64,000 nucleotides of DNA from RPQJ01 sp963700045 (GTDB lineage: Bacteria > Pseudomonadota > Gammaproteobacteria > Steroidobacterales > Steroidobacteraceae), in NCBI GenBank assembly GCA_963700045.1, contig CAVOWK010000023.1, positions 76,893-140,892 on the forward strand, read 5' to 3'. Under the pieces are notes generated by a model. It made no database searches, had not been told where the DNA came from, and worked only from the letters and a program-made list of their open reading frames with translations. Positions within the stretch are counted from its first letter, which is position 1; every line of letters begins with the position of its first letter. The translations under genes were made by a program, and so were the position numbers. Shown here one piece after another: positions 1 through 10,648 of the stretch.

Positions 1-484
1 CGCGGAAGCGGACCACGAGGCGGTTCTCGAACGGTTCGACGTGGATGTCGGACGCGTTCTCCTTCACCGCCTGCGTGAGCAGGGCGTTGATCAGGCGGAT
101 GACCGGGGCTTCGTCCTCGCTCTCGAGCAGGTCGGACTGTTCCGGGATGTCCTGGGCGAGGTTGGCGAGGTCGGTTTCCTCGTCGAGCCCGCCCATCGCG
201 TCCATCGTCGTGCCGGAGCCCGCCTCGTAGGCCTCGCGCAGCAGCAGGTCGAAGCGCTCGACGTTGACGCGTTCGAGCTTGAGCGGCCGGCGCAGGTGCC
301 GCCGAACCTCGGCCAGCGCGAGCGGCGAGGCACCGTCGCGGACGACCACGTCGGCGCTGTCTTCCGCAAGGTCGCGGACCATCACGCCATGACGCTTGGC
401 GAAAGCGAACGGCAGCGGGCGGACGGGGTCGGTGACCCTGCCAGCCGCGGCCAGGATCGCTTCGTCGGTGGCCGTAGTGCTCAC
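1..484 (-). CDS. gspE: Type II secretion ATPase GspE, N-terminal part (runs off the left edge)
   Basis: GspE is the cytoplasmic ATPase that powers the type II secretion system. About 161 codons are visible, roughly the first third of a ~500-residue family. The translation begins MSTTATDEAILAAAG, has an N1-type domain, and ends in the hallmark stretch ENASDIHVEPFENRLVVRFR that precedes the nucleotide-binding core. The start is GTG, and the GTGA overlaps the gspD stop, so translation is probably coupled. Walker motifs lie outside the window. It is the third gene of a gspC-D-E operon. Identity is secure from the ASDIHVEP motif and the context; the end is not visible. Confidence 0.92.
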   Translation of the reverse strand, partial: MSTTATDEAILAAAGRVTDPVRPLPFAFAKRHGVMVRDLAEDSADVVVRDGASPLALAEVRRHLRRPLKLERVNVERFDLLLREAYEAGSGTTMDAMGGLDEETDLANLAQDIPEQSDLLESEDEAPVIRLINALLTQAVKENASDIHVEPFENRLVVRFR

Positions 485-2688
485 GGAGTGGTTCCGGGAG
501 GCGGTTGCGGTGGCGGCGGTGGTGCGGTCGAGGGCGCGCCGAACGGTGCGGTTGGCGCCACCGGTTCGGTCATGCCCGTGGTCGGGTCGCTCACCAACGT
601 GCCCGAGCTCGAACCCTGCATGCGTTCCGCCGGGGTGGCGGTGGGCGCGACGGCCTGGCGGGCTGGATTCAGCAACTCCGGCGGCACCAGCTGCTCGAGC
701 GGCGGCAGCGTCGGCTGGCGCTCGCTCGGCATCAGCGGTACGCGGCCGTTGTTGCGCTCGACCTGCTGCTTGCGGATGTAGTTGTACTTGGCGTTGCTCT
801 CGATGGCGGCATCGGTGCCGTCGCGCAGGATGCGCGGGCGGATGAAGACCATCAGGTTGGTCTTCACCTTGTCGACGCTGCGCGTCTTGAACAGCTCGCC
901 GATGAGCGGGATCGAGCCCAGGAACGGCACCTGCGACTTGCTCTCGCGCACCTCGTCGGAAATGAGGCCGCCGAGCACGATGATGCCGCCATCCTCGACC
1001 ATGACGTTGGTGGTGATCGTGCGCTTGTTCGTGATCAGGTCGTTGCTGCTGACCTGCTGCGAACTCGCCGCGATGCTCGAGGCTTCCTGCGAGATCTTGA
1101 GCAGGACGGAGCTGCCTTCGTTGATCTGCGGCGTGATCTTGAGGATGTTGCCGACTTCCTCGCGCTGGATGGTCTGGAACGGGTTGACCTGGCCGCCCGT
1201 GCCGGGGATGCCCTGGCTCGTGTACTGGCCGGTGACGAACGGCACTTCCTGGGCGATCTTGATCTCGGCCTCCTCGTTGTCCAGCGTGACGATCGAGGGT
1301 GTCGCGATGATGTTGGTGTTGCCCATGCCGCCCACGGCGCGGATCACCGCCGCCCAGCTCGTGCCGTTATTGACGATCTGGCCCAGGCCCATCGTCAGGC
1401 CGCTCGGCAGGCCGGCGATGGCCGCGGGATCCAGCACGCCCTGGATGATCTGGCCGATGCCGGTGCCGTCCACGGGCTGGACGAAGCCGCCCGCCGGCAG
1501 CGAGTTGCCGTTGGAGTCCGTATCGGCAATCAACCAGTTCACGCCCAGGTCCATCGCCTTGTCGGCCGACATCTCGACGAGAATCGCTTCCACCAGCACC
1601 TGCGCGCGGCGGATGTCCAGGCGATCGACGATGGCCATGACCGAGCGCATGACCTTCGGCGGCGCCGTGACGACGAGGGCATTCGTCTGCGGCTCGGCCC
1701 AGATGGTGACGCTCTTGTCGCCGCCGCTGCCCGCGAGGGTCGGCGCGGCCGCGCCACCCCCTGCCGCACCCGCCGGCATCGCCGCGGCGGCAATGCCCTG
1801 GATCTGTTCACGCAGCTTCTGCGAGAGCTTCTCCGCATCGGCGTACTTGAGGTAACGCACCTGCGTGTCGCCGCCCGACTGCAGCGGCGTGTCGAGGTGT
1901 GCGACCAGCGTCTTCAGGCGCAGCCGCTGTGAGGTCTCGCCGCTGATCAGCACGCTGTTGGTGCGCTCGTCGGCGATGATCTTGACCTGCGGCATGCCGG
2001 CGCCTTCGCCCGCGGCCCCGGCACCCGTGTACAGGCTGTTGACGATGCGCACGACTTCCGCCGCGCCTGCGTGCTGCAGCTGGACGACGTCCACCGCTTC
2101 GTCACCCTGCTGGTCGATGCGCTGGATGATGCGCACGATCCGGTTCACGTTCGAGGCGCGGTCCGAGATGATCAGCATGTTGGAGGCCGGGTAGGCCGCA
2201 AGGTGGCCGTACTGCGGGATCAGCGGGCGCAGGATCGGCACCAGCTGCGCTGCGCTCACGTTCTTGACCGCGACCACCTGCGTGACGATCTCGTCGGACG
2301 TCGCGCTGACGCGACCGGGCAGGTCGTTGGCCGGCACCTGCCGCGCATTGGCGTCAGGGATGATCTTGATCGTGTCGCCCGAGGGCACCGCGACGAAGCC
2401 GTGTACCTGCAGGATCGAGAGGAACGCCTCGTAGAACGCGTTCGGCGTCATCGGCGTGGACGACAGCATCGTCACCTGCGCCTTGACGCGCGGATCGACG
2501 ATGAAGTTCTTGCCGGTCACGGCACTGACTGCCTCGATGATCTGCGAAAGATCGGCGTCCTTGTAGTTGGGCGTGATCGAGCCTTGCGCTTGCGCCCCGG
2601 CAGGCGTGGGGAGGGTTCCCACCGCCAGCAGCAGCGCGAGGCCGATTGCGGCCAGCCGCTTGGATCGTTGGAACAGCTTGTGCTTCAT
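481..2688 (-). CDS. gspD: Type II secretion secretin GspD
   Basis: Outer-membrane secretin that forms the exit channel of type II secretion. A signal peptide (hydrophobic LAAIGLALLLAVGTL, cleavage near PAGAQA) is followed by the N0 domain (ITPNYKDADLSQIIEAVS, residues about 36-110), three repeated N1-N3 domains, and the C-terminal secretin domain with VPFVTGQYTSQGIPGTGG and the GGLISDEVRESKSQVPFLG signature near residues 590-610. It ends in a proline-rich tail that may serve the S-domain or pilotin role. ATG is chosen two bases after the gspC stop; a GTG two codons upstream, overlapping that stop, is the alternative. About 735 residues, normal for GspD. Confidence 0.96.
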   Translation of the reverse strand: MKHKLFQRSKRLAAIGLALLLAVGTLPTPAGAQAQGSITPNYKDADLSQIIEAVSAVTGKNFIVDPRVKAQVTMLSSTPMTPNAFYEAFLSILQVHGFVAVPSGDTIKIIPDANARQVPANDLPGRVSATSDEIVTQVVAVKNVSAAQLVPILRPLIPQYGHLAAYPASNMLIISDRASNVNRIVRIIQRIDQQGDEAVDVVQLQHAGAAEVVRIVNSLYTGAGAAGEGAGMPQVKIIADERTNSVLISGETSQRLRLKTLVAHLDTPLQSGGDTQVRYLKYADAEKLSQKLREQIQGIAAAAMPAGAAGGGAAAPTLAGSGGDKSVTIWAEPQTNALVVTAPPKVMRSVMAIVDRLDIRRAQVLVEAILVEMSADKAMDLGVNWLIADTDSNGNSLPAGGFVQPVDGTGIGQIIQGVLDPAAIAGLPSGLTMGLGQIVNNGTSWAAVIRAVGGMGNTNIIATPSIVTLDNEEAEIKIAQEVPFVTGQYTSQGIPGTGGQVNPFQTIQREEVGNILKITPQINEGSSVLLKISQEASSIAASSQQVSSNDLITNKRTITTNVMVEDGGIIVLGGLISDEVRESKSQVPFLGSIPLIGELFKTRSVDKVKTNLMVFIRPRILRDGTDAAIESNAKYNYIRKQQVERNNGRVPLMPSERQPTLPPLEQLVPPELLNPARQAVAPTATPAERMQGSSSGTLVSDPTTGMTEPVAPTAPFGAPSTAPPPPPQPPPGTTP

Positions 2689-2690
2689 CG

Positions 2691-3674
2691 TCACTCCGCC
2701 GAACTACCGGACTTGTCCGGCACTTCAATGACCGGAATCGCCTCCGGCAGGGCCGCAGCCGCCGCCGCGTCGGCGGCGATCTGGGCATTGTTCACGTTGA
2801 CCTGGACCGTTTCGCCGTTGCGTTCGACCGTCATGGTGACCGCCGAGGCAGTGTTCATGGTCTGCAGGATGTCCATGCCGCGCGAGGCGTCGTCGAGCGG
2901 CGTGCCGTTGATGGCCGTCACGAGGTCGCCGGGCAGCAGTCCGAGCCGGTTGAACTGGCTCCGGTTGCGGCCCGGGTAGATGCGGTAACCGCGCTGCTGC
3001 CCGTTCGCAAAGACGGGCTGCGGCCGCAGGATGTCCGTAATGGCCGCCGGGTTGGACGCCGCCAGCTGGCGCAGCCGGTCGCCGAGCATCGGGTCGGCCT
3101 GGCCGGCGCTGGCCTGTGCCCCGGCGGACATGCCGCCGCCCTGGAACTTCTTCGGCAGCATCAGGGCCTCGAGTCTGCCACCCCGGTCGAGTATTGCCCG
3201 GTCCGGGAAGACCGAATGGAGCTTGGTGCCGCCCGTAATCGTCTTGCCGACCGCGTATACCTTCGCCGATGTCGCGTTCTCGCCGATAATGGCGTACCCG
3301 AGCGCGGGGTCGGTGTTGGCGATCGTGCCAACCAGCACCAGCGGCATCTGCGAGGCGGCCACGGCGTTCGGGTCGGTCGAGCCCGCGGCGGGAGCATTGG
3401 CTTCGCCGAACAGGTGCGCGTTGACGATCGCGCCCACGTCCACGGTGCGGACCGGGGGCGGCGCGATGACGGCGGGAGCATCCGTCGCGGGCGAAACGCC
3501 GTTACTGGCCCCCAGCAGGGTCCATGTAAGCTGCACCAGCTGCCAGGCGAGCAGGACGACCAGTAGAGCGGAAACGGCCAACGGCAGGAGCTTCTGCCAC
3601 CCATCGGCCCGGGCGCCCTGGGCGACCGAGGCGATCCGGCCAAAACGCTCATTCACGCTCAGGGGCAGTTGCAT
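2691..3674 (-). CDS. gspC: Type II secretion inner-membrane protein GspC
   Basis: GspC links the inner-membrane platform to the secretin and recruits substrates. From the ATG giving MQLPLSVNERFG (327 residues) it has a short cytoplasmic start, one membrane helix (LLPLAVSALLVVLLAWQLVQ), a linker, an HR domain (LFGEANAP to LEALMLPKKF) and a C-terminal PDZ domain with LGLLPGDLVTAINGTPLDD. The reading frame continues 27 codons upstream, but that part is Arg/Pro-rich and does not look like GspC, so the internal ATG is preferred. First gene of the operon; its promoter should lie in the 214 bp shared with divergent clpS. Confidence 0.93.
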   Translation of the reverse strand: MQLPLSVNERFGRIASVAQGARADGWQKLLPLAVSALLVVLLAWQLVQLTWTLLGASNGVSPATDAPAVIAPPPVRTVDVGAIVNAHLFGEANAPAAGSTDPNAVAASQMPLVLVGTIANTDPALGYAIIGENATSAKVYAVGKTITGGTKLHSVFPDRAILDRGGRLEALMLPKKFQGGGMSAGAQASAGQADPMLGDRLRQLAASNPAAITDILRPQPVFANGQQRGYRIYPGRNRSQFNRLGLLPGDLVTAINGTPLDDASRGMDILQTMNTASAVTMTVERNGETVQVNVNNAQIAADAAAAAALPEAIPVIEVPDKSGSSAE

Positions 3675-3888
3675 CAGGTCTCTTGTAAGTGGCCGTCCGG
3701 CAAGGCCGTTCCACGGGGGTACGGCATCATACGGACTTGGACGACAGGCTCTCAAGGCAGTTGCGTGTCATACGGATGACCAGCTCTCGTTTTGGGCAGT
3801 CTGGTAGCGATCTCACGAAGTCAGCCCCGCTGCTTGTCAGGGACGGGGGGTGGCCCTATATAGGTCTTTCGATTGCTGCAGGCGGGCG

Positions 3889-4206
3889 ATGAGCGAGGAA
3901 CATACACAGCAGGGCCATGGTCTGATCGTGGAGGAGGCCCGGCCGCAGACCAAGCGACCACCCCTCTACCAGGTCGTGCTCCTGAACGACGACTTCACCC
4001 CGATGGAATTCGTGGTGGACGTGCTCGAGCACATTTTCGGGTTGGACCGCACCACGGCCACGCGGGTGATGCTGGAGGTCCACACCAGGGGCAAGGGAGT
4101 ATGCGGCGTGTACACCTTCGAAATCGCGGAAACCAAGGTCGCGCAGGTCACCACCTACGCCCGGCAGCACCAGCACCCGTTACTATGCACCATGGAAGAG
4201 GCCTGA
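3889..4206 (+). CDS. clpS: ClpAP adaptor protein ClpS
   Basis: ClpS delivers N-degron substrates to ClpAP. The 105-residue product begins MSEEHTQQGH and has the core PPLYQVVLLNDDFTPMEFVV, whose NDD and M residues line the N-degron pocket, and then VMLEVHTRGKGVCGVYTFEI with the conserved H and G residues. The frame is open 13 codons upstream, but the first segment does not resemble ClpS and MSEEH matches family length. It lies just 4 bp before clpA and is surely co-transcribed with it, the usual arrangement. Confidence 0.96.
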   Translation: MSEEHTQQGHGLIVEEARPQTKRPPLYQVVLLNDDFTPMEFVVDVLEHIFGLDRTTATRVMLEVHTRGKGVCGVYTFEIAETKVAQVTTYARQHQHPLLCTMEEA

Positions 4207-4210
4207 AGCC

Positions 4211-6481
<2,271 letters not shown>

Positions 6482-6564
6482 CCTTTCCCGCGGTTTGCAT
6501 CTCGCCCGTTGCACCTCTCCCGTGTAGGCGGGGGAGGTCGCCCACAGGCGGGTGAGGGTCGCTG

Positions 6565-6638
6565 GCCTTCGATCCGGTGTTCTTTCTGGCGAGCGGAAAG
6601 GCAGACACGCTCGCCAGAAAGAACACCGGATCGAAGGC
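6565..6638. repeat. Perfect long hairpin 1 with conserved loop
   Basis: Two 30-nt perfectly complementary arms (6565-6594 and 6609-6638) flank the 14-nt loop GGAAAGGCAGACAC. The stem next to the loop is GGCGAGC/GCTCGCC. No T-run follows, so it is not a textbook terminator, though it could block transcription between clpA and infA. It pairs with hairpin 2 about 330 bp on, which has the same loop in reverse orientation. Confidence 0.9.
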
Positions 6639-6968
6639 TTGACGTCATGCGCCTGGGCGCCTTTTCCGCCAAGGCGGAAAAGGTCGCACGGCGCACGCAT
6701 ACGTCGAGAAGGTCGTCGATGAGCACGCAGGCTCTAGGCGTTGCGAGACTTGACCTTCAGCGCCGTCATCGAGGGCAGGGCAGCCTCAGCCCGTGCACCC
6801 AAATCAGCTTCCTGCTGGCCCATCGCAGCGCGCACCCCCACCCGACACTGAGCGCCTCTGCATCCGTCCGGCTGCGTGCGCCGTGCGGATCGTCGGGCCG
6901 GTGAAGTGCACGCGCTATGGCCGCTTTTCGTTCAGGCCCGGCGAGACGCTCAGGCGCGGGCGACGCAG
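6639..6968. other. Intergenic stretch between two hairpins, no gene seen
   Basis: No open frame here resembles a protein. Frames on both strands are arginine-rich shadows. The stretch is ordinary GC-rich sequence between hairpin 1 and hairpin 2, downstream of both clpA and infA. Confidence 0.6.
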
Positions 6969-7040
6969 GACGGAGTTCCGTACTTCTTCCGGCGAGCGTG
7001 TCTGCCTTTCCGCTCGCCGGAAGAAGTACGGAACTCCGTC
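6969..7040. repeat. Perfect long hairpin 2 with the same loop inverted
   Basis: Arms of 29 nt (6969-6997 and 7012-7040) are perfectly complementary around the loop GTGTCTGCCTTTCC, the exact reverse complement of hairpin 1's loop. The seven loop-proximal bases (GGCGAGC) are also shared, while the outer stem sequences differ between the two hairpins. It lies 122 bp beyond the infA stop, so it could act on the infA transcript. Confidence 0.9.
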
Positions 7041-7162
7041 CCTGCCATCTCCGAACGCCTGCAAGGTCTACGCGCTCGGGCCAGAAACGAATAAGCCGGC
7101 AAAGCCGGCTTGCAGCAACCCAGCGACCCGCCGGCACACACCCGGACGGGCGCAGCAGGCGC

Positions 7163-7381
7163 TCAGCGTCCGCGATAAACGATTCGACCCTTGGTCAGGT
7201 CATACGGCGTCATTTCGACGGTGACGGTGTCGCCCGTGAGGATGCGGATGTAGTTCTTGCGCATCTTGCCGGAGATGTGAGCCGTCACGAGGTGACCGTT
7301 CTGCAGTTGCACACGGAATGTCGTGTTGGGCAGCGTTTCGACCACGCGGCCTTCCATCTGGATCGCCTCTTCCTTCGACAT
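7163..7381 (-). CDS. infA: Translation initiation factor IF-1
   Basis: IF-1 binds the ribosomal A site during initiation. The product is 72 residues, the exact family length. It starts MSKEEAIQMEGRVVETLPNT and carries the S1-fold signature HISGKMRKNYIRILTGDTV and the conserved end GRIVYRGR. Longer upstream reading is possible but unlike IF-1. Its position beside aat and near clpA matches many Gammaproteobacteria. Confidence 0.98.
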   Translation of the reverse strand: MSKEEAIQMEGRVVETLPNTTFRVQLQNGHLVTAHISGKMRKNYIRILTGDTVTVEMTPYDLTKGRIVYRGR

Positions 7382-7537
7382 GCACCTTCTCATGCACCGC
7401 AAAAGTCGCGCGAATTCTGCATAAAGGCCCGTTTGAAAGCAATGCGAAACCACCCCTGTCGCGGCGATTGCGACGTCGCGTGAACGGTTGGCCGGTCGAC
7501 ACGGGATGCGCCGAATCGCGGCCAGCCTGGCGCTGCG

Positions 7538-8236
7538 TCAGCGCACGTCGCCGGCAGCGGTGTCCGGGGTGAGGGCCGGTATCCCGCGTTCGAGTTCCGC
7601 GATGAACTCGGCGCGCGGAATCAGCCGCGCACCGAGCGTGAACAGGTGATCGCTGGCGACCTGGCAGTCGATCATCGCCACGTTGCGCTGCCGCAACCAT
7701 TGCACGAGGTCGTGCAGCGCGACCTTGCTGGCGTCGGTCTCGGTGCTGAACATCGACTCGCCGAAAAAGATCCGGCCGAGCAGCAGTCCGTACAGGCCGC
7801 CGACGAGACGTTCGTCGAGCCAGACCTCGACCGAGTGCGCGTGCCCGAGTCGGTGCAACTCGCCGTACGCGGCCCGCATCGCGGGCGAAATCCACGTGCC
7901 TTCGAGCGAGCGAGTGCCGCTGCCGGCACACTGTGCGGTCACCGCGTCGAAGCAAGTGTCGAACGTGACGCGGAACCCGCGGTTGCGCAGGGCCTTGCCC
8001 AGGCTCCGCGCAACCTTGAACTCGTCGGGGTACAGCACCATGCGCGGATCGGGCGACCACCACAGGATGGGTTGACCCTCGGAGTACCAGGGAAAGATGC
8101 CGCGACGATAAGCCGCCAGCAGTCGTTGCGGACGCAGGTCGCCGCCCACGCAGAGCAGGCCGTCGGGATCGGCCAGCGCGCTCGTGACCGGCGGGAAGAG
8201 ATCGGGCGGGTCCGTCGGTTTGAGCCAGGGAATCAT
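7538..8236 (-). CDS. aat: Leucyl/phenylalanyl-tRNA--protein transferase
   Basis: Aat adds Leu or Phe to proteins with N-terminal Arg or Lys, creating N-degrons that ClpS and ClpA (both encoded nearby) recognise. The 232-residue product is full length. Family motifs are GIFPWYSEGQPILWWSPDPR near the N terminus and then GTWISPAMRAAY, HSVEVW, and GGLYGLLLGRIFFGESMFS. The start ATG overlaps the upstream acyltransferase stop by 4 bp, so the two are probably one transcript. Confidence 0.97.
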   Translation of the reverse strand: MIPWLKPTDPPDLFPPVTSALADPDGLLCVGGDLRPQRLLAAYRRGIFPWYSEGQPILWWSPDPRMVLYPDEFKVARSLGKALRNRGFRVTFDTCFDAVTAQCAGSGTRSLEGTWISPAMRAAYGELHRLGHAHSVEVWLDERLVGGLYGLLLGRIFFGESMFSTETDASKVALHDLVQWLRQRNVAMIDCQVASDHLFTLGARLIPRAEFIAELERGIPALTPDTAAGDVR

Positions 8237-9444
8237 GGTGCTGCGGGGGCGTCGCCCGTCGCAGTCGCGGCACTCATCGGCTCTGGCGTCGCTGCCGTTG
8301 TGCGCTGGAAAGGCAGGTGCTGGCGGGCGGCTTCGATGTAATCGTCGACCGCTGCCCGCTCGCGCTCGAGATAGCGTGCGACCGCGTTGCGAAAGCCGGC
8401 GTGCTCGAGCCAGTGCGCCGACGTCGTGCGCGTCGGTTCGAAGCCGCGCGCAAGCTTGTGTTCACCCTGCGTGCCCGGGTCGAAGAACTGCAGGCCGTGC
8501 TCGATGCAGTGCTCGATGCCCTGGTAGTAGCAGGCTTCGAAGTGCAGCGAATCTTCCTGCACCGCCGAGCCCCAGTAGCGGCCATAGAGCCAGCCGCCGC
8601 CGGCGAAGAAGATGGCGGCTGCAACCGGCGTGCCGGCGCGTTCAGCGACCTTCACGACGACCGCGCCTGGCAGCGCCGCCGAGACCCGCAGCAGGAACTC
8701 GACGTTGAGGTAGTGCCCGTTGCCATGGCGCAGGAACGTGCGTTCGGAGAAACCGAAGATCGTGTGCCACAGGCCGGCGTCGATGTCTTCGCCGGCCAGC
8801 GACCGGAATGCAATGCCGGATTCCGCGACCTTGCGCCGCTCGCGTTTCGCCTTCTTGCGCTTGTCGGCACGGAAAGTCGCGAGGAAATCGTCGAAGGTGC
8901 GATAACCGCGGTTGTGCCAGAGAAAGCGGCAATCGTGCCGGCGCATGAACCCCGCGCGCTCCAGCACCGCCTGGTCCTCGTCGAGCGTGAAGTTGACGTG
9001 CGCGCCCGAAGCGGCTGCGTGCCGCGCCGACTCGAGCAGCAGGGCGGCCAGCTGCTCGCGCAGTTCCACCTGGGCGTCGTCAGCGTCGGACAGCAGCAAT
9101 CGTGGCCCCGTCACCGGCGTGAACGGAATCGCCGACAGCTGCTTCGGGTAGTACTCGAGGCCGGCGCGCTGGTACGACTGGGCCCAGCTCCAGTCGAACA
9201 CGAACTCGCCCCACGAATGGGTCTTCAGGTACTGCGGCACGGCGGCGACCAGCCTGCCGCTGCGTGAGTCCATAAGCACGAGGTGCGCGGGAATCCAGCC
9301 CGAGTCGGCACCGACGCAGCCGGTGGCTTCGAGGGCATCGAGGAATGCGTGCTTCAGGAACGGGTGGCCGGACCGGTCGAGCGCGTCCCAGTCGAGAGCG
9401 GCGACCTCGGCGATGCGACCAATGACTGCGGCCTTCAGCGGCAC
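8233..9444 (-). CDS. FemAB/GNAT-like N-acyltransferase (COG3146 type)
   Basis: 403 residues, similar in length and layout to the COG3146 (DUF482) acyltransferases often encoded beside aat. Recognisable parts are HPFLKHAFLDALEATGCVG near the start, FVFDWSWAQSYQRAGLEYYP in the middle, FHWHNRGYRTF-like aromatic clusters, and KRKKAKRERRKVAESGI before the C-terminal GNAT-like half (VVVKVAERAGTPVAAAIFF, FEACYYQGIEHCIEHGLQFF). The substrate is unknown. Its overlap with aat and six-base spacing to trxB suggest one operon. The family name rests on recalled resemblance. Confidence 0.8.
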   Translation of the reverse strand: MPLKAAVIGRIAEVAALDWDALDRSGHPFLKHAFLDALEATGCVGADSGWIPAHLVLMDSRSGRLVAAVPQYLKTHSWGEFVFDWSWAQSYQRAGLEYYPKQLSAIPFTPVTGPRLLLSDADDAQVELREQLAALLLESARHAAASGAHVNFTLDEDQAVLERAGFMRRHDCRFLWHNRGYRTFDDFLATFRADKRKKAKRERRKVAESGIAFRSLAGEDIDAGLWHTIFGFSERTFLRHGNGHYLNVEFLLRVSAALPGAVVVKVAERAGTPVAAAIFFAGGGWLYGRYWGSAVQEDSLHFEACYYQGIEHCIEHGLQFFDPGTQGEHKLARGFEPTRTTSAHWLEHAGFRNAVARYLERERAAVDDYIEAARQHLPFQRTTAATPEPMSAATATGDAPAAP

Positions 9445-9450
9445 GGCGCG

Positions 9451-10419
9451 TCAGTGGGCGGCAGCGGCATCCACGGCGTCCAGGTACTTGTCCGCGTCGA
9501 GCGCCGCCATGCAGCCGGTGCCGGCCGAGGTGACCGCCTGGCGATAGACGTGATCGGCCACGTCGCCCGCGGCGAAGACGCCTGGCACGCTCGTCGCCGT
9601 CGCGCCACCGGCCGTACCCGACTTCACCACGATGTAGCCGCCACTCATGTCGAGCTGCCCGGCGAAGATCTGCGTGTTCGGCAGGTGGCCGACCGCGATG
9701 AACAGGCCGGCGACTGCGATGTCCCTCGTGCCCGAACCATCGGTGGCCGCAACCCGCACGCCCGTGACGCCCGACTCGTCGCCGAGCACTTCGTCGACCG
9801 TGTGGTTCCAGACGATGTCGACCGCACCCGCGCGTTGCCGCTCGAACAGGTGGTCCTGCAGGATCTTCTCGGAGCGCAGCTTGTCGCGGCGGTGGATCAG
9901 CGTGACGTGCGACGCGATGTTGGAAAGGTACAGCGCTTCCTCGACGGCCGTGTTGCCGCCGCCGACGACCGCGACACGCTGGCCGCGGAAGAAGAAGCCG
10001 TCGCAGGTCGCGCAGGCCGAGACGCCGCGTCCCTTGAACTTTTCCTCGGAGTCGAGGCCGAGGTACTGCGCGCTCGCACCCGTCGCGATGATCAGCGCGT
10101 CGCAGGTGTAATCGCCGCGATCGCCCTTCAACAGCAGCGGGCGCTTGCTGAAGTCCACCTCGTTGATGTGGTCCATCAGGATTTCGGTGTAGAAACGCTC
10201 GGCGTGTTCGCGCATGCGTTCCATCAGGCCCGGGCCGGTGAGTCCGTGCGGGTCGCCGGGCCAGTTGTCGACCTCGGTCGTCGTCATGAGCTGGCCGCCC
10301 TGTTCCATGCCCGTGATCAGCAGCGGCTTGCGATTGGCCCGCGCTGCATAGACTGCCGCTGAGTAGCCGGCGGGACCGGATCCCAGGATGATCAGCCGCG
10401 AGTGGCGGGGGTCGCTCAT
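9451..10419 (-). CDS. trxB: Thioredoxin-disulfide reductase
   Basis: FAD- and NADPH-dependent reductase that keeps cytosolic thioredoxin reduced; 322 residues from the ATG giving MSDPRHSRLIILGSG. It shows the FAD motif GSGPAGYSAAVYAARA, the redox pair in ACATCDGFFF (CATC), the NADPH motif VVGGGNTAVEEALYLS, and the C-terminal GVFAAGDVADHVYRQA. A ribosome-binding site AAGGAA lies 7 nt upstream of this ATG, which decides the start against an upstream in-frame alternative. Divergent from ftsK. Confidence 0.97.
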   Translation of the reverse strand: MSDPRHSRLIILGSGPAGYSAAVYAARANRKPLLITGMEQGGQLMTTTEVDNWPGDPHGLTGPGLMERMREHAERFYTEILMDHINEVDFSKRPLLLKGDRGDYTCDALIIATGASAQYLGLDSEEKFKGRGVSACATCDGFFFRGQRVAVVGGGNTAVEEALYLSNIASHVTLIHRRDKLRSEKILQDHLFERQRAGAVDIVWNHTVDEVLGDESGVTGVRVAATDGSGTRDIAVAGLFIAVGHLPNTQIFAGQLDMSGGYIVVKSGTAGGATATSVPGVFAAGDVADHVYRQAVTSAGTGCMAALDADKYLDAVDAAAAH

Positions 10420-10648
10420 GTATAATTCCTTGCGCGAAAATTGCGCATTGCGCCGTGGAAGGCGCGGCATGGTAAGCCTCTCACCGGCCGACGGAAAGCA
10501 CCGCAGGTGCTGCCCTCCTGCGCCTTCCGAAAATAGGTGAGCGTCCCCAATTTTCCCGATTTTCGGGGTGGCGGCATGCCTCCATTGGCGGTAGCCTTAT
10601 GTAAACCAACGGGTTACGTACGACTCTTGAACTATCAGGTGATGAGAT

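Noticed and set aside
10421..10426. TATAAT as a -10 box for ftsK
   Set aside because: It is over 220 bp from ftsK, lies in the trxB ribosome-site region, and has no -35 at proper spacing.
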